A stretch of DNA of 64,000 bases from Dysgonamonadaceae bacterium (GTDB lineage: Bacteria > Bacteroidota > Bacteroidia > Bacteroidales > Dysgonomonadaceae), in NCBI GenBank assembly GCA_031254645.1, contig JAIRUA010000007.1:372001-436000 (forward strand). The letters run 5' to 3'. Positions 30,778 through 40,103 of this stretch are shown piece by piece. The position numbers and the translations under genes were made by a program. Position 1 is the first letter of the stretch, and every line of letters starts with the position of its first letter. Below the pieces are notes generated by a model. It had not been told where the DNA came from, ran no database searches, and worked only from the letters and a program-made list of their open reading frames with translations.

Positions 30778-33012
30778 ATGCGAAATGCAGCAAATGTATT
30801 TACAATCGAGAAACTTAGAAAGTATCTCAACCAAGAAAAATTCGGATTTAACAAGACGAATTTCACTATTAATGTGAATGGAATTACCCACAATTTCAGT
30901 CAGGAATATCTGAGATTAGCACTTGACGGCAATGTAGAGGTCAGAGAAAAAGGGAAAAACCCTGAACGGATTCACGTTTACTTATCCAATTACAACTGGA
31001 ATGTAAACAAACACAATTTCCCAATCTATGAGGCACCAAAGCCAACGATTAGACACTTCACAAAAGAAGAATTAGAAAATGACCACAGAGTGGCTTTTAT
31101 CTTTCAAGTGATGAAAGACATTCTTAATCCTGGTGATTATCAATATCATCTGCAATTTCTGAATGACAATATCAAGGGTAAAAAGCTATTGAAAACACCC
31201 ATTTATCAAAGCGGACAAGGATATGGTAAAGATTCAATATCAACCTATTTGATGTGTGAATTATTCCCTGAAATCAGTGGAACGCTCACATCAATCAAGG
31301 ATTTTTTCAATAATAATTCACAGTTAGATGATAAGCGTTTTGTTTCCATTTCTGACGGTAATTTACCTAAAAACCAAGATGAATACAATACGTACAAAAA
31401 TGCGGTAACTTGTACTCAACGACAAAGAGATGTGAAATATGAAAAGAAAACAACAGTAAAAAACGAGATAAATCTTTTATTTACAACCAACGAGAGGGGT
31501 AAATTCTATTCTGAACAGAATGACAGGCGAATGTTGTTTATCCCCATTTCATCAAAATACAGAAACAGCAAGGAAATCTGGGGCGACTTTTATTTGTATC
31601 TATCAATCCCCGAAATTCAGGAAAAAGTAAAATTCATTTTGGCTCATATCAATACAAATACAGACTGTAACTATTACAACAATGAGATTGCAGAAAAGTA
31701 CAAATTAAGAGAAAATGTAGATGTAAATACAATACTATCAATCATTCACATTCTGATTTCAAAAAAGATACGGAATTTGGAAACACCTTGTCCGTATGAA
31801 AATTGTATTTCAAGCGAGGATAAGTTGAGATTAGAACTGATTCATAAAACTGGAAAAATTACATTAGATGAGTTTGAAGTAGTTGAGGAATACCGTATTA
31901 AGAAAAAATCATTACTAAAAACTCTACCGTCAAACATTTACGAATTTGATTTTATTTCCGAATGTTCAACCAATAAGAAAAAGATTGTGGTGGATTTCAA
32001 GAAATTCAATGAGATTTTGAACTACAAGCCAACAGTTACACCTGAAGAGTTTGATTATCTAAGAGACGTAATCAATTACATTCAATTTCCTAAAAATCTG
32101 CCACCTGATGAGATAGATGAAGATTCTGATGAGGTCTTTGACGAAGAAATAGAAGAAACTAAAAACATTGTAGAGATAGAGAATGTTGATACCAATAATG
32201 AAGATTTCAATTTGTACTGGGGAACAAAAGAGATATTTTCAAAGCACTCAATAAAAGACCCCAAACGAAGATACGACCATTTGAATAATCCAAAACTTCC
32301 TGATTCTGAATTGCAAAGAGATGAAAAAGGGCACGTGAAAAGATTGAAAGATGCGGATTGTTGTTTGAAAAATATGCTGTTTGAATTTGACACAATAGAT
32401 GTCGCTGAACAAGAAAAAATAGTAACCAACAGCAATATTAAACCTCGTAGATGTGTGTTTTCGGGCAGCAAATCAAATCATTATATTATTGAGTTGGCAG
32501 AAAAATATTGCACCAACAAAGAAGAATATCATCATCTTTGGCATTACATCAATGATAATTATTTCAATGGATTAGCCGATATACAATGTTGTAATCCTAA
32601 CAGATTAACAAGACACCCAGGCGGAATAAATGAAAAGACAGGCAAACCTGCGGAACTAAGATTCATATCCCCATACGTGTTGAAAATCAATAATATTGAT
32701 GAAATCTATTCTACTTTGAGAACCAAACAAGATAAAATCAAGAAAATCAAACAGAAACAACAAAAAGAAAACCTCAAATTCAATGGTGGCGTTAATTCTA
32801 ATAGATTAATGGATTATTTGGCTGCTGATGAGGATTTTGCGTTGGTGTGGAATGCTCAACCTTATCCGTCTGGGCAAAGGAATAGATTGAAACAACATTT
32901 TGTCGGTATTTGTAATAGTTGCGGTATGTCCCAATCTGACATCGAATCTAAAATTATTGACTGGCTGGGTGATGTTGAGGGGGAAAATTCGATTAGTAGT
33001 TTGATAAATTGA
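30778..33012 (+). CDS. Helicase-primase fusion: SF3-like helicase then AEP-type primase
   Basis: The 744-residue protein has an N-terminal DNA-binding-like segment. It is followed by a helicase domain with Walker A-like QSGQGYGKDSI (about 145-155), a Walker B-like strand KRFVSISDGNL and a sensor-type LLFTTNERGKF. After a linker rich in D/E (about 440-470), the C-terminal part has LFEFDTIDVAEQ (metal-binding D/D) and CVFSGSKSNHYII (the S-G-x-S-x-H motif), typical of archaeo-eukaryotic primases. The order helicase then primase is the reverse of the common primase-helicase fusions. It likely replicates a plasmid- or phage-like element. Confidence 0.75.
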   Translation: MRNAANVFTIEKLRKYLNQEKFGFNKTNFTINVNGITHNFSQEYLRLALDGNVEVREKGKNPERIHVYLSNYNWNVNKHNFPIYEAPKPTIRHFTKEELENDHRVAFIFQVMKDILNPGDYQYHLQFLNDNIKGKKLLKTPIYQSGQGYGKDSISTYLMCELFPEISGTLTSIKDFFNNNSQLDDKRFVSISDGNLPKNQDEYNTYKNAVTCTQRQRDVKYEKKTTVKNEINLLFTTNERGKFYSEQNDRRMLFIPISSKYRNSKEIWGDFYLYLSIPEIQEKVKFILAHINTNTDCNYYNNEIAEKYKLRENVDVNTILSIIHILISKKIRNLETPCPYENCISSEDKLRLELIHKTGKITLDEFEVVEEYRIKKKSLLKTLPSNIYEFDFISECSTNKKKIVVDFKKFNEILNYKPTVTPEEFDYLRDVINYIQFPKNLPPDEIDEDSDEVFDEEIEETKNIVEIENVDTNNEDFNLYWGTKEIFSKHSIKDPKRRYDHLNNPKLPDSELQRDEKGHVKRLKDADCCLKNMLFEFDTIDVAEQEKIVTNSNIKPRRCVFSGSKSNHYIIELAEKYCTNKEEYHHLWHYINDNYFNGLADIQCCNPNRLTRHPGGINEKTGKPAELRFISPYVLKINNIDEIYSTLRTKQDKIKKIKQKQQKENLKFNGGVNSNRLMDYLAADEDFALVWNAQPYPSGQRNRLKQHFVGICNSCGMSQSDIESKIIDWLGDVEGENSISSLIN

Positions 33013-33061
33013 TGTTACTGAAAATAGATAGTTTTTAAGTAGTATTTTATTACACTTTTTC

Positions 33062-33129
33062 GATGCTTACAGATTTATATTTCAGCAACTTATCATTGTT
33101 AATAAGTTGCTGAAAATTTTTGTAGCATC
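33062..33129 (+). terminator. Long hairpin terminator after the helicase-primase
   Basis: An inner perfect 14-bp stem TTTCAGCAACTTAT/ATAAGTTGCTGAAA (33080-33093, 33102-33115) has an outer GATGC/GCATC stem (33062-33066, 33125-33129), with a T-rich stretch at the base. The rest of 33013-33361 shows only the promoter noted next. Confidence 0.7.
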
Positions 33130-33308
33130 AATTATTTGAGTCGATTTTGCAAAAAGGAAGAGGTAGGTGTATAAATTTCAAAATAAAATTTTAGGTTTAT
33201 ATTCCATTATTGGCGACACCAAGAGAGATTTTTTGTATTGCAGATTTAACTCAAACATTGGATTAGAATATTTTTTTGAATTGATACCGTATTTTTGTTT
33301 TGTGAAAT

Positions 33309-33339
33309 TTGAATATTTGGATTTTTCCTTTTACCTTTG
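33309..33339 (+). promoter_or_regulatory. Promoter of the methyltransferase-nuclease pair
   Basis: TTG (33309-33311) and TACCTTTG (33332-33339) are spaced by 20 bases, an exact match to the Bacteroidota TTTG/TAnnTTTG promoter. Because it lies inside the longer open frame, the true start must be the ATG at 33362. Confidence 0.7.
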
Positions 33340-33361
33340 CAAAATTAGGGATTTTGTAGCT

Positions 33362-36300
33362 ATGAATATCGAAATTGAGAAGAAAAATAATTCTAATTTT
33401 TTCTATAAAAAATTAGGCTATGAACAATTGATTCAATGTTCAGATGTGCCTGGTTTATACCCTGAATATACAGAGCTTAAAAGCATTGGTGCTGATAAGG
33501 TCTATTTTTCGGGGAATTTCCCTGCTATTTTATTTAAAGATGTATCATCTTTTAGTCCTGATTCATTAAAGGAAATTGCTGACATCCAACATAAGGCGTG
33601 GAATTATCGTAAAATAATGTTTCTGTTTGCAATGTCAGATACTGAAATTCGGATTTATAATTGCTATGAAAAGCCTAAATACATAAAACCCGATTCTGAT
33701 TATGATAAAGCATTAGAGCCTTATCAAGTATTCAGCAGTACGCAAGATGATGAAACTAACTTAAAAATTCTTGTTGAAATTTTTTCTCAGGTAGGGGTTG
33801 ATTGTGGTTTGTTGTGGACAAGTGAATATAACGATGTCCGAGAAAAAATAAAAGTACAACAGAGAATAGATAGATATTTGGTGCAAAGCCTTTTAAATAC
33901 GGCAGCAGTGCTGAAAAAAGATATTAGCGACCCTAAAATCATACACGGATTACTTATGCGTTCTCTTTTTATTCTTTATCTTGAAGATAAAGGGGCAGCA
34001 AAAGAGGCAGGTTTATATGAAGAAATTAAAACAGGAGCAGATAGTTATTTTGATATTTTAGAAGATAGAGAGGCTACATATCGTTTATTTGCAAAATTGC
34101 AGGAACACTTCAACGGAAATGTGTTTCCTGTGATAGATAATGAGCAATCTGTTGTTAAAGATGAGCATCTTAACAAAATCAAACAATGCTTTATTGATGG
34201 AGATATTTCTGGACAACCTAAATTATTTGATGATTGGAGAATTTTTAAATTTGACTTTATTCAAATAGAATTATTGAGTGAAGTATATGAAAATTTTCTC
34301 GGAGAATTACAATCAAAGAAAGACAAAGGACAATTTTATACTCCCTACACATTGGTAGAGTTGGTGTTAAATGACAAACTGCCAATTAAAAACGAAACTA
34401 ATTATAATGTAAAAACATTAGACCCAGCCTGTGGTTCGGGCATTTTTTTAGTCGAAAGTTATAAGCGATTAATTAGACGTTGGAAAAATGACAATCCGCA
34501 AAAAGAAATAATAACTTTCAAAGAACTACAAGATATTCTTGTGAAAAATATCTTTGGGATAGAAATTGACCCATTGGCAATAAAGGTTACTGCATTCAGT
34601 CTATATTTAGCATTGGTTGAACATCTCAACCCTAAAAAATTATGGATAGATAAAGACAACAAATTTCCTTACTTAATAAATAACCCTAATGATAAATCCC
34701 TTGAAGGCAAGCAAGGGAACAATTTGTGGTGTCGAGATACTATTGGCGAAGTAAATACTGATGAGTTTGAAAAAGTGGATTTGGTTGTTGGAAATCCGCC
34801 TTTTGGAACTAAGAACTTATCTAAACCAATTATGGATTATTGTACCAAATATAATTTTGGTAAAGAAATGGTTTTACCATTTATCCATAAAGCCGTAGAT
34901 TTTTGTCCCAATGGAGGAATTGCTCTGATTTTCAATACAAAAGTTTTAACTAATACAGAAAAGCCTTTTCAAAATTTCAGAAAATGGCTATTTCAAGAAA
35001 ATTATGTAGAGAAGGTATATAATCTATCCATTTTTAGGAAAGTTCCTAAAAACTTTGGTGGGCAATTATTCACTTCCGCTGTCGGACCAATATGTATTGC
35101 ATATTTTCAGAAAAACCAACCGCAAGAACTAACAAATACTATTGAGTATTGGGCACCTAAAACATACATCAAATCAAATCTTATAGATGGAGTATTGATA
35201 GATAGTACAGACATCAAACATTTACCAAGAACAGAGTGTCAAAATCCAGATACGAAGATTTGGAAAATTGCTATGTGGGGGAGTGTTGCAGACTTCCATT
35301 TTATAAAATCACTTTCAAATAATTTGACCTTAAAAAGTTTTATTGAAAAAAAATCCATTAAGAAAGGATTAGGACTACAATTTTTAGATAATTCTACAAA
35401 AAAAATAAATAAAGATATATCAATACCTCAGAAATATATCTTGCCCGAGCATATTGATAGGTATTATTCAGATTGTTTTTCAACCATAGAAAAAGGTTTG
35501 TCGGATAAATCTAAGAAATTATATACCGAACACTACAATATCCCTGTAAATCAACTGCAAACAATAGATGTTTTTAGGCGATTAGGAGCAAAAGATGCCT
35601 ACCAAGCACCACATATTCTAATAAAAGAAGGTTTAAAAAAATGGAAAGTTTGTGCCTCTTTTGTAGATGAAATTTGTTCTTTTAACAGTAAAGTTTTGGG
35701 ACTTCATCATAAAGATGAAAAACTTCTGCAAGGATTAACCTGTTATCTTAATTCGACAATATCAACATATTTCCTTTTTATGATATCTGCATCTATCGGA
35801 ATTGAAAGAGAAGAATTGAAACCAAATGAGTACTATCAATTACCTTTCTTTCTTGAAGATGAAAATATTTATCGGTTATCTGATATTTTTGAAGAGTATA
35901 TGAAACTTGATTTTATAAAACAAAATCAGATGTTGAGTACATTTGAAAATGAAATAGATAATTTAATTTTTTCATTGTGTCAAATATCTGAACGAAATAA
36001 GATTTTAATAACTGATGCTTTTGAATATTCGTTTTCATTGTTAATAGAAGGAACTAAATCAAAGGCATTTCACAAAACAATACTTAATGAAAATATATCT
36101 TATGCCGAAACACTTAGCCAAGAACTAAATGATTTTTATTCAGAATCAGATTGTAAAATTAACATAACAATTTACGATATTCTGCATTCTGCCCCTCTAA
36201 ATTTGGTTGTTTTAGAGTTTGATAATTCAGAGAAACAAGTTGAAGTAAAAAATGCAGGAGAACTAATGCCTTTATTAAACGAATTAGATAAATATTCTAT

Positions 36301-36469
36301 TCAAGAAAAAGGGAAAAATTTATATGTGCAAAAACAATTTAGGTATTATGACAATGATAAAATATATTTGATTAAACCAAATCAAAAGCGTTTTTGGACT
36401 CGTTCTCAGGCTATTGATGATGCCCTTTCTCTAATTGTTGAAATTTCAAGTATGGGAGGAAAACAATGA
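33362..36469 (+). CDS. N6-adenine DNA methyltransferase, Eco57I/type IIG-like
   Basis: About 1035 residues from ATG 33362. The promoter at 33309-33339 rules out the earlier GTG at 33167. A helical N-terminal region precedes the SAM-binding motif I at about 354 (TLDPACGSGIFL), preceded by GQFYTPYTLVELV. The catalytic motif IV is VVGNPPFGT (about 476-484). A long C-terminal target-recognition region contains WKVCASFVDE and GIEREELKPNEYYQLPFF. It transfers methyl groups to adenine in DNA. It overlaps the nuclease gene by 4 bases (ATGA), so methyltransferase and endonuclease are made together as a restriction-modification unit. Confidence 0.85.
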   Translation: MNIEIEKKNNSNFFYKKLGYEQLIQCSDVPGLYPEYTELKSIGADKVYFSGNFPAILFKDVSSFSPDSLKEIADIQHKAWNYRKIMFLFAMSDTEIRIYNCYEKPKYIKPDSDYDKALEPYQVFSSTQDDETNLKILVEIFSQVGVDCGLLWTSEYNDVREKIKVQQRIDRYLVQSLLNTAAVLKKDISDPKIIHGLLMRSLFILYLEDKGAAKEAGLYEEIKTGADSYFDILEDREATYRLFAKLQEHFNGNVFPVIDNEQSVVKDEHLNKIKQCFIDGDISGQPKLFDDWRIFKFDFIQIELLSEVYENFLGELQSKKDKGQFYTPYTLVELVLNDKLPIKNETNYNVKTLDPACGSGIFLVESYKRLIRRWKNDNPQKEIITFKELQDILVKNIFGIEIDPLAIKVTAFSLYLALVEHLNPKKLWIDKDNKFPYLINNPNDKSLEGKQGNNLWCRDTIGEVNTDEFEKVDLVVGNPPFGTKNLSKPIMDYCTKYNFGKEMVLPFIHKAVDFCPNGGIALIFNTKVLTNTEKPFQNFRKWLFQENYVEKVYNLSIFRKVPKNFGGQLFTSAVGPICIAYFQKNQPQELTNTIEYWAPKTYIKSNLIDGVLIDSTDIKHLPRTECQNPDTKIWKIAMWGSVADFHFIKSLSNNLTLKSFIEKKSIKKGLGLQFLDNSTKKINKDISIPQKYILPEHIDRYYSDCFSTIEKGLSDKSKKLYTEHYNIPVNQLQTIDVFRRLGAKDAYQAPHILIKEGLKKWKVCASFVDEICSFNSKVLGLHHKDEKLLQGLTCYLNSTISTYFLFMISASIGIEREELKPNEYYQLPFFLEDENIYRLSDIFEEYMKLDFIKQNQMLSTFENEIDNLIFSLCQISERNKILITDAFEYSFSLLIEGTKSKAFHKTILNENISYAETLSQELNDFYSESDCKINITIYDILHSAPLNLVVLEFDNSEKQVEVKNAGELMPLLNELDKYSIQEKGKNLYVQKQFRYYDNDKIYLIKPNQKRFWTRSQAIDDALSLIVEISSMGGKQ

Positions 36470-37116
36470 ACGGAAAATTGGGTACGGCATTTATCAATCT
36501 TACCATACAATGTTTAGAAAAACGCTGTTTGAATTTATTGATAGATGGCTATAATTATGTAAAGTCGAATTCTGAAATTTCCATTGATTGGGAAGAGGAA
36601 AATATTTCGGCTGTTTTATTTGATTACATTGAAAAATGTCCATTGGCTTTTAAGTGGCAAATAGATATTATTCCTGAATTTCGCTTATACGCAAAAGATA
36701 TTTTAGAAAATAAAAAATCCGCAAAAACATCTTCGAGAATTGATTTTAGATTTTGTTGTTGGACTAACACATATAAGTTTACTTATTTTGCAGAAGCAAA
36801 AAATCTGATAGAGGTTGATTCCTTTAAGAAAGGTAGAAAAACAAAGATTTCTGCAACAAGTTTACACAAACGATACATCGAAACAGGTATTGATAACTAT
36901 TTTTCGGAAAAATACCCTTCTAATGGTTGCTTGCTTGGCTATGTTCTTCAAGGAAAAACGGAAAATATTATTGATTCTATTAATGGGCTTTTATCCAATA
37001 ATGGACGACAATCCGAACAGTTAGATTTTGATTGTTCAAAAGGTTGTTACATTTCTAAAAACGATAAACTTTCTATAAAACATCTTATGTTCGATTTCAC
37101 GCAATCAAGCACTTAG
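36466..37116 (+). CDS. PD-(D/E)XK-like restriction endonuclease partner
   Basis: The 216-residue protein has a PD-(D/E)XK-like core: SSRIDFRFCCW with D93, then YFAEAKN with E110 and K112 (the E-x-K motif). Later GCLLGYVLQGKTENI fits the next strand. It starts inside the methyltransferase stop (ATGA overlap), so the pair is translationally coupled. It is probably the cutting subunit. No known restriction enzyme is recognised, and the cleavage site cannot be read. It ends 12 bases into the oppositely oriented Sir2 gene, so the two operons converge. Confidence 0.6.
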   Translation: MNGKLGTAFINLTIQCLEKRCLNLLIDGYNYVKSNSEISIDWEEENISAVLFDYIEKCPLAFKWQIDIIPEFRLYAKDILENKKSAKTSSRIDFRFCCWTNTYKFTYFAEAKNLIEVDSFKKGRKTKISATSLHKRYIETGIDNYFSEKYPSNGCLLGYVLQGKTENIIDSINGLLSNNGRQSEQLDFDCSKGCYISKNDKLSIKHLMFDFTQSST

Positions 37117-37989
37117 AAACAACTTCATCGCCTCATCTTGACATTTCACAGCCTCATCATAACGCTCCAATTCCCCCAATCTTGTTGCTTTTTGCATCCA
37201 AAAGTCAGGGTTATCAGGATATTCATTAATCATTCTGTTACAAATCAATAGCATCTCATCGGTTTCTTCTTCTTGTAACAATTCATAAGTGGGTAAGGGC
37301 TTTCCTTCCAATAAAAATGCTTTGATAACTTCCATTCCTTCGTTTGCTTTGGTAGGAATGATAGTGATTTTTCGATTGATATTTTGAGGGTTGGGGTCAA
37401 TTAAAAATACTGATGTGTCTTTACCAACAAGTTCTGGCAAACTCGCTGCTGGTTGCACATTTAATGAAGTGCCAACAATCAACAATATATCTGCCGACTC
37501 AACCAAATTCATTGCTTCTTCCAAAAAAATGACTTGTTCGCCAAACCACACCACATAAGGACGAAGTTGTGAATCATCAGGGGCTTTATCCCCAACTTGA
37601 ATTTCTCTATCGCCAATATCTATTATGTGATTTTTGTCTTCATTACACGCTTTTGTTATTTCACCGTGAAGATGCAACACATTTGTACTACCTGCTTTTT
37701 CGTGCAGGTTATCAATATTTTGTGTGATGATGCTGACTTTGAAATGGTCTTCTAATTCGGCAATAATTTTGTGTGCTTTGTTGGGTTGCGCTTGTAACAT
37801 TTCTCTTTTTCGTTGATTGAAAAAATTAAGAACAAATGTTTTGTTGTTGTTCCACGCCTCAATGCTGGAAATCTCATCAACATCATATTTATCCCACAAT
37901 CCCCCTTCGCCTCGAAATGTAGCAATGCCACTTTCTACACTAATCCCTGCGCCTGAGAAGACCACAAGGTGTTTTTTTGCTGCTGTCAT
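37105..37989 (-). CDS. Sir2-family NAD-dependent protein with TPR tail
   Basis: About 294 residues from ATG 37989 (MTAAKKHLVVFSGAG). Sir2 motifs are all present: FSGAGISVESGIATFRG, TQNIDNLHEKAGS, LHLHGEI with the catalytic-type histidine, VVWFGE and VGTSLNVQPAASL. Zinc-binding cysteines are reduced: only one is visible near NEDKNHIIDIG. A short C-terminal extension (PDNPDFWMQKATRLGELERY, then DEAVKCQDEAMKLF) looks like a TPR, not usual in housekeeping Sir2 deacetylases. It may be a deacylase or a defence NADase. Confidence 0.8.
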   Translation of the reverse strand: MTAAKKHLVVFSGAGISVESGIATFRGEGGLWDKYDVDEISSIEAWNNNKTFVLNFFNQRKREMLQAQPNKAHKIIAELEDHFKVSIITQNIDNLHEKAGSTNVLHLHGEITKACNEDKNHIIDIGDREIQVGDKAPDDSQLRPYVVWFGEQVIFLEEAMNLVESADILLIVGTSLNVQPAASLPELVGKDTSVFLIDPNPQNINRKITIIPTKANEGMEVIKAFLLEGKPLPTYELLQEEETDEMLLICNRMINEYPDNPDFWMQKATRLGELERYDEAVKCQDEAMKLFLSA

Positions 37990-38248
37990 ATTTGTATTCG
38001 TTACTGTTAAACGTTCCATTATCAATGGCTTCGTAAATTTCGTTTAATTCTCGCTGCTTTTTTCTTACCCAATGCGCTTGAATACCATATAGGTAAAATG
38101 AATCCCAAAACTCAACACGTGGTTCTGTTAATGGGTTTTCTAATGCGTTATCTAACTCTTCAAGTTTATCGGGATAGGTTTGGCGTATCATTTTATGACA
38201 CTCTTTTATCCATTCGTTGTATTGTGCGAATATTCTATTGTGTTCCAT
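37940..38248 (-). CDS. Hypothetical protein overlapping the Sir2 gene
   Basis: The 102-residue helical protein is rich in W, Y and charged residues (QYNEWIKECHKMIRQTYPDK). It overlaps the Sir2 start by about 50 bases in another frame, consistent with translational coupling. No family is recognised. The next upstream gene ends 4 bases before its start. Confidence 0.5.
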   Translation of the reverse strand: MEHNRIFAQYNEWIKECHKMIRQTYPDKLEELDNALENPLTEPRVEFWDSFYLYGIQAHWVRKKQRELNEIYEAIDNGTFNSNEYKYDSSKKTPCGLLRRRD

Positions 38249-38252
38249 TGTT

Positions 38253-38909
38253 TTATGCGTTGAATTTAATACATTCTTTTATCAATTCTTCGTATGATGC
38301 CACTTTTTCGGCTCGTGGTTCTATTGCTTTGTATTTAATTCGTGCTTTAATTTTGCTCCCCAAACTACTGCTTGCACCGCCTTTCGTGTCCCATTTCCCA
38401 CAATTAGAACAAATGGTTTGTGAATCTCCCTGTGTGCCTGACAATGGACTTCCCGAAAATAGAAAACAGAACTTTTTACCGCCACATTCGCAGGTAAAAG
38501 TCATCGTCTCTTCATTTTCCCATATTAGCAATAATTCGCCCAAAGTGGCAGATGAAGCACCACAGTATGCTAAACCCATTATATAATAAGGGGGTCTGAT
38601 ACCATAAAATCGAGGCTCATTCAAAATCATTTCTCTACATTCGTAAAAAAGCGGAATGTGAGGATAGAATGAATTGAAAACCTCTTGCCTCTTTCGCCAA
38701 TACTCTCTATCATTTTCAATCTCTTCCTTAAACCATTTTTCATACAACTCTTTGTTGATAAACATATTGTCCGATTTTATAGCCAAATTATTTTCCTCAA
38801 TGTAAGATTTTGGAATGCTTGCATTGAACCGACCGTAGCGAATTTGTAGAAAATCGCTTTTGGTTTTGTTAGTGTAAATATTTATGTAGTAGCCTTTTTT
38901 ACTCATCAC
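38253..38909 (-). CDS. Hypothetical zinc-binding protein in the Sir2 cluster
   Basis: The 218-residue protein has an unknown N-terminal half (LQIRYGRFNASIPKSYIEEN). The C-terminal zinc-ribbon-like part contains FTCECGGKKFCF and CSNCGKWDTKGG, and a GLAYCGASSA segment lies between the halves. The overlap of 11 bases with the upstream gene and a 4-base gap to the next indicate one operon. The function is not recognised. Confidence 0.6.
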   Translation of the reverse strand: MMSKKGYYINIYTNKTKSDFLQIRYGRFNASIPKSYIEENNLAIKSDNMFINKELYEKWFKEEIENDREYWRKRQEVFNSFYPHIPLFYECREMILNEPRFYGIRPPYYIMGLAYCGASSATLGELLLIWENEETMTFTCECGGKKFCFLFSGSPLSGTQGDSQTICSNCGKWDTKGGASSSLGSKIKARIKYKAIEPRAEKVASYEELIKECIKFNA

Positions 38910-39348
38910 TCTCTGTTAATTGTACATAAATTTCCATATCTTTTGCTGCACCTTCCATATCGCCAAGATGCTTTTTTATCAAACTTTTGTGTCTATAAAA
39001 ATATGCAGGAATCATTGAAGGCGAACTGTTCTCAATGGAATAACTTAAACATTCCAATCGTCTTTTAATCTTCTCTTCTGAAAGATAAGGCAACCCGCCG
39101 TCATCAATGATGTTTTTCCCCCAAATAGGTGTTAGAAATTGATTTTGAACTGCATTATATTCCATTTCAGAAATGGAAGTTTCTTCAAAACCATTATCAT
39201 TAATTGATTCAGGTGTGCATCGCTTTTTCCATTCATTTTCAGCTATTTCTATAGCCGTTTCAAGATTGTCGGAAATACCCACAATGCCTCCCCAACCTAT
39301 CGACATCTTATGTGAAGATGTTACCACATAGATTTTCTCTTTATCCAT
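38899..39348 (-). CDS. Hypothetical protein, paralogue 1 in the Sir2 cluster
   Basis: The 149-residue protein has an N-terminal beta part (EKIYVVTSSHKMSIGWGGIV) and a helical TPR-like end (RHKSLIKKHLGDMEGAAKDM). The next upstream gene is a paralogue: both share ETAIE(I/S)AE, W and the C-terminal HLGDMEGA block. Such tandem paralogues often serve as immunity-type or sensor proteins, but nothing identifies the role here. Confidence 0.55.
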   Translation of the reverse strand: MDKEKIYVVTSSHKMSIGWGGIVGISDNLETAIEIAENEWKKRCTPESINDNGFEETSISEMEYNAVQNQFLTPIWGKNIIDDGGLPYLSEEKIKRRLECLSYSIENSSPSMIPAYFYRHKSLIKKHLGDMEGAAKDMEIYVQLTESDE

Positions 39349-39349
39349 A

Positions 39350-39793
39350 TCACTGTTTTTTAATTAGTTGTTTGTACATTTTCAAATCTTTTTCTGCACC
39401 TTCCATATCGCCAAGATGCTTCTTGATAACACTTCGGTCTTTGAAATACGAAGGTTGAATAGTAGCAGAATACTCAATAACATCATTAAGGGTCTTGAGC
39501 CAAATTTCTATTTCAGCATCACAAGGATGATGTCTAAGAAACTTTTCTACATCAATGTTTTTATACCAAAGAATGGTTGGTTCTTTAATGGGATAATCAT
39601 TCACATTAAATTCATAAACTATTGTGCCAAAATACAATACTTCACGACATGTTCTTTTTGAATATCGGTCTCTGTGCCAATTCTTTTCTGCACTTTCAAT
39701 GGCTTTTGCAACATTTTCATACATACCATCGATGCTGTTTTCAAAATTTAAATGATAATCGCCCAAAGTTGCTGCGACATATACTTTCTTCAT
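39350..39793 (-). CDS. Hypothetical protein, paralogue 2 in the Sir2 cluster
   Basis: The 147-residue relative of the preceding entry contains KKVYVAATLGDYHLNFEN at the start and SVIKKHLGDMEGAEKDLKMY near the end. It overlaps the HAD-like gene by 4 bases. It keeps the same fold order as its paralogue but differs in the middle. The function is unknown. Confidence 0.55.
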   Translation of the reverse strand: MKKVYVAATLGDYHLNFENSIDGMYENVAKAIESAEKNWHRDRYSKRTCREVLYFGTIVYEFNVNDYPIKEPTILWYKNIDVEKFLRHHPCDAEIEIWLKTLNDVIEYSATIQPSYFKDRSVIKKHLGDMEGAEKDLKMYKQLIKKQ

Positions 39794-40101
39794 TCGTTCA
39801 AAATTTTTATCGCTTTTTCAACATCATTTTCCGTTAATCCTTCAAATAAATCAGTGGTTATAAGATACGGTTTTTGTTCTTGTAGCATACAGTTGTACAT
39901 ATCATCTAAAATGACATATTTTCCTGTAAACTGATTGTCTTTTATCCATTTGGCGATTTCAAAACCTCGTCTATCGAGATTTATTATGTCTGTAACGCCT
40001 ACAATTCTGTCGCAAAATGGAAATGCAATGCCATTATTGTAAAAACCAGTGGTGTCCGATAATTTTTTAATCGTTTCTTCCACATTTTTTCTGCGCCAAA
40101 A
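39790..40101 (-). pseudogene. HAD-like protein, 5'-truncated
   Basis: The remaining C-terminal part has GFEIAKWIKDNQFTGKYVIL, then DDMYNCM and QKPYLITTDLFEGLTENDVE, a HAD-type ending seen in the Swiss-army-knife RNA-repair HAD group. The expected N-terminal DxDGV catalytic loop is missing. From about 40101 upstream the frame runs into DNA homologous to the recombinase on the other strand, so the N-terminal residues of the open frame (to 40182) are not native. It is truncated at the same junction that truncates the recombinase. Confidence 0.55.
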
Positions 40102-40103
40102 AG

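Noticed and set aside
30689-30877. Cysteine-rich 62-codon frame (CSCGKNKGCSCFCMGHS)
   Set aside because: It overlaps the inverted repeats and the start of the helicase-primase gene in another frame. The cysteines come from repeated GC-rich hairpin sequence.
33167-33361. GTG start giving a 1100-residue methyltransferase
   Set aside because: An exact TTG-N20-TACCTTTG promoter lies within this stretch, so transcription would start downstream of the GTG.
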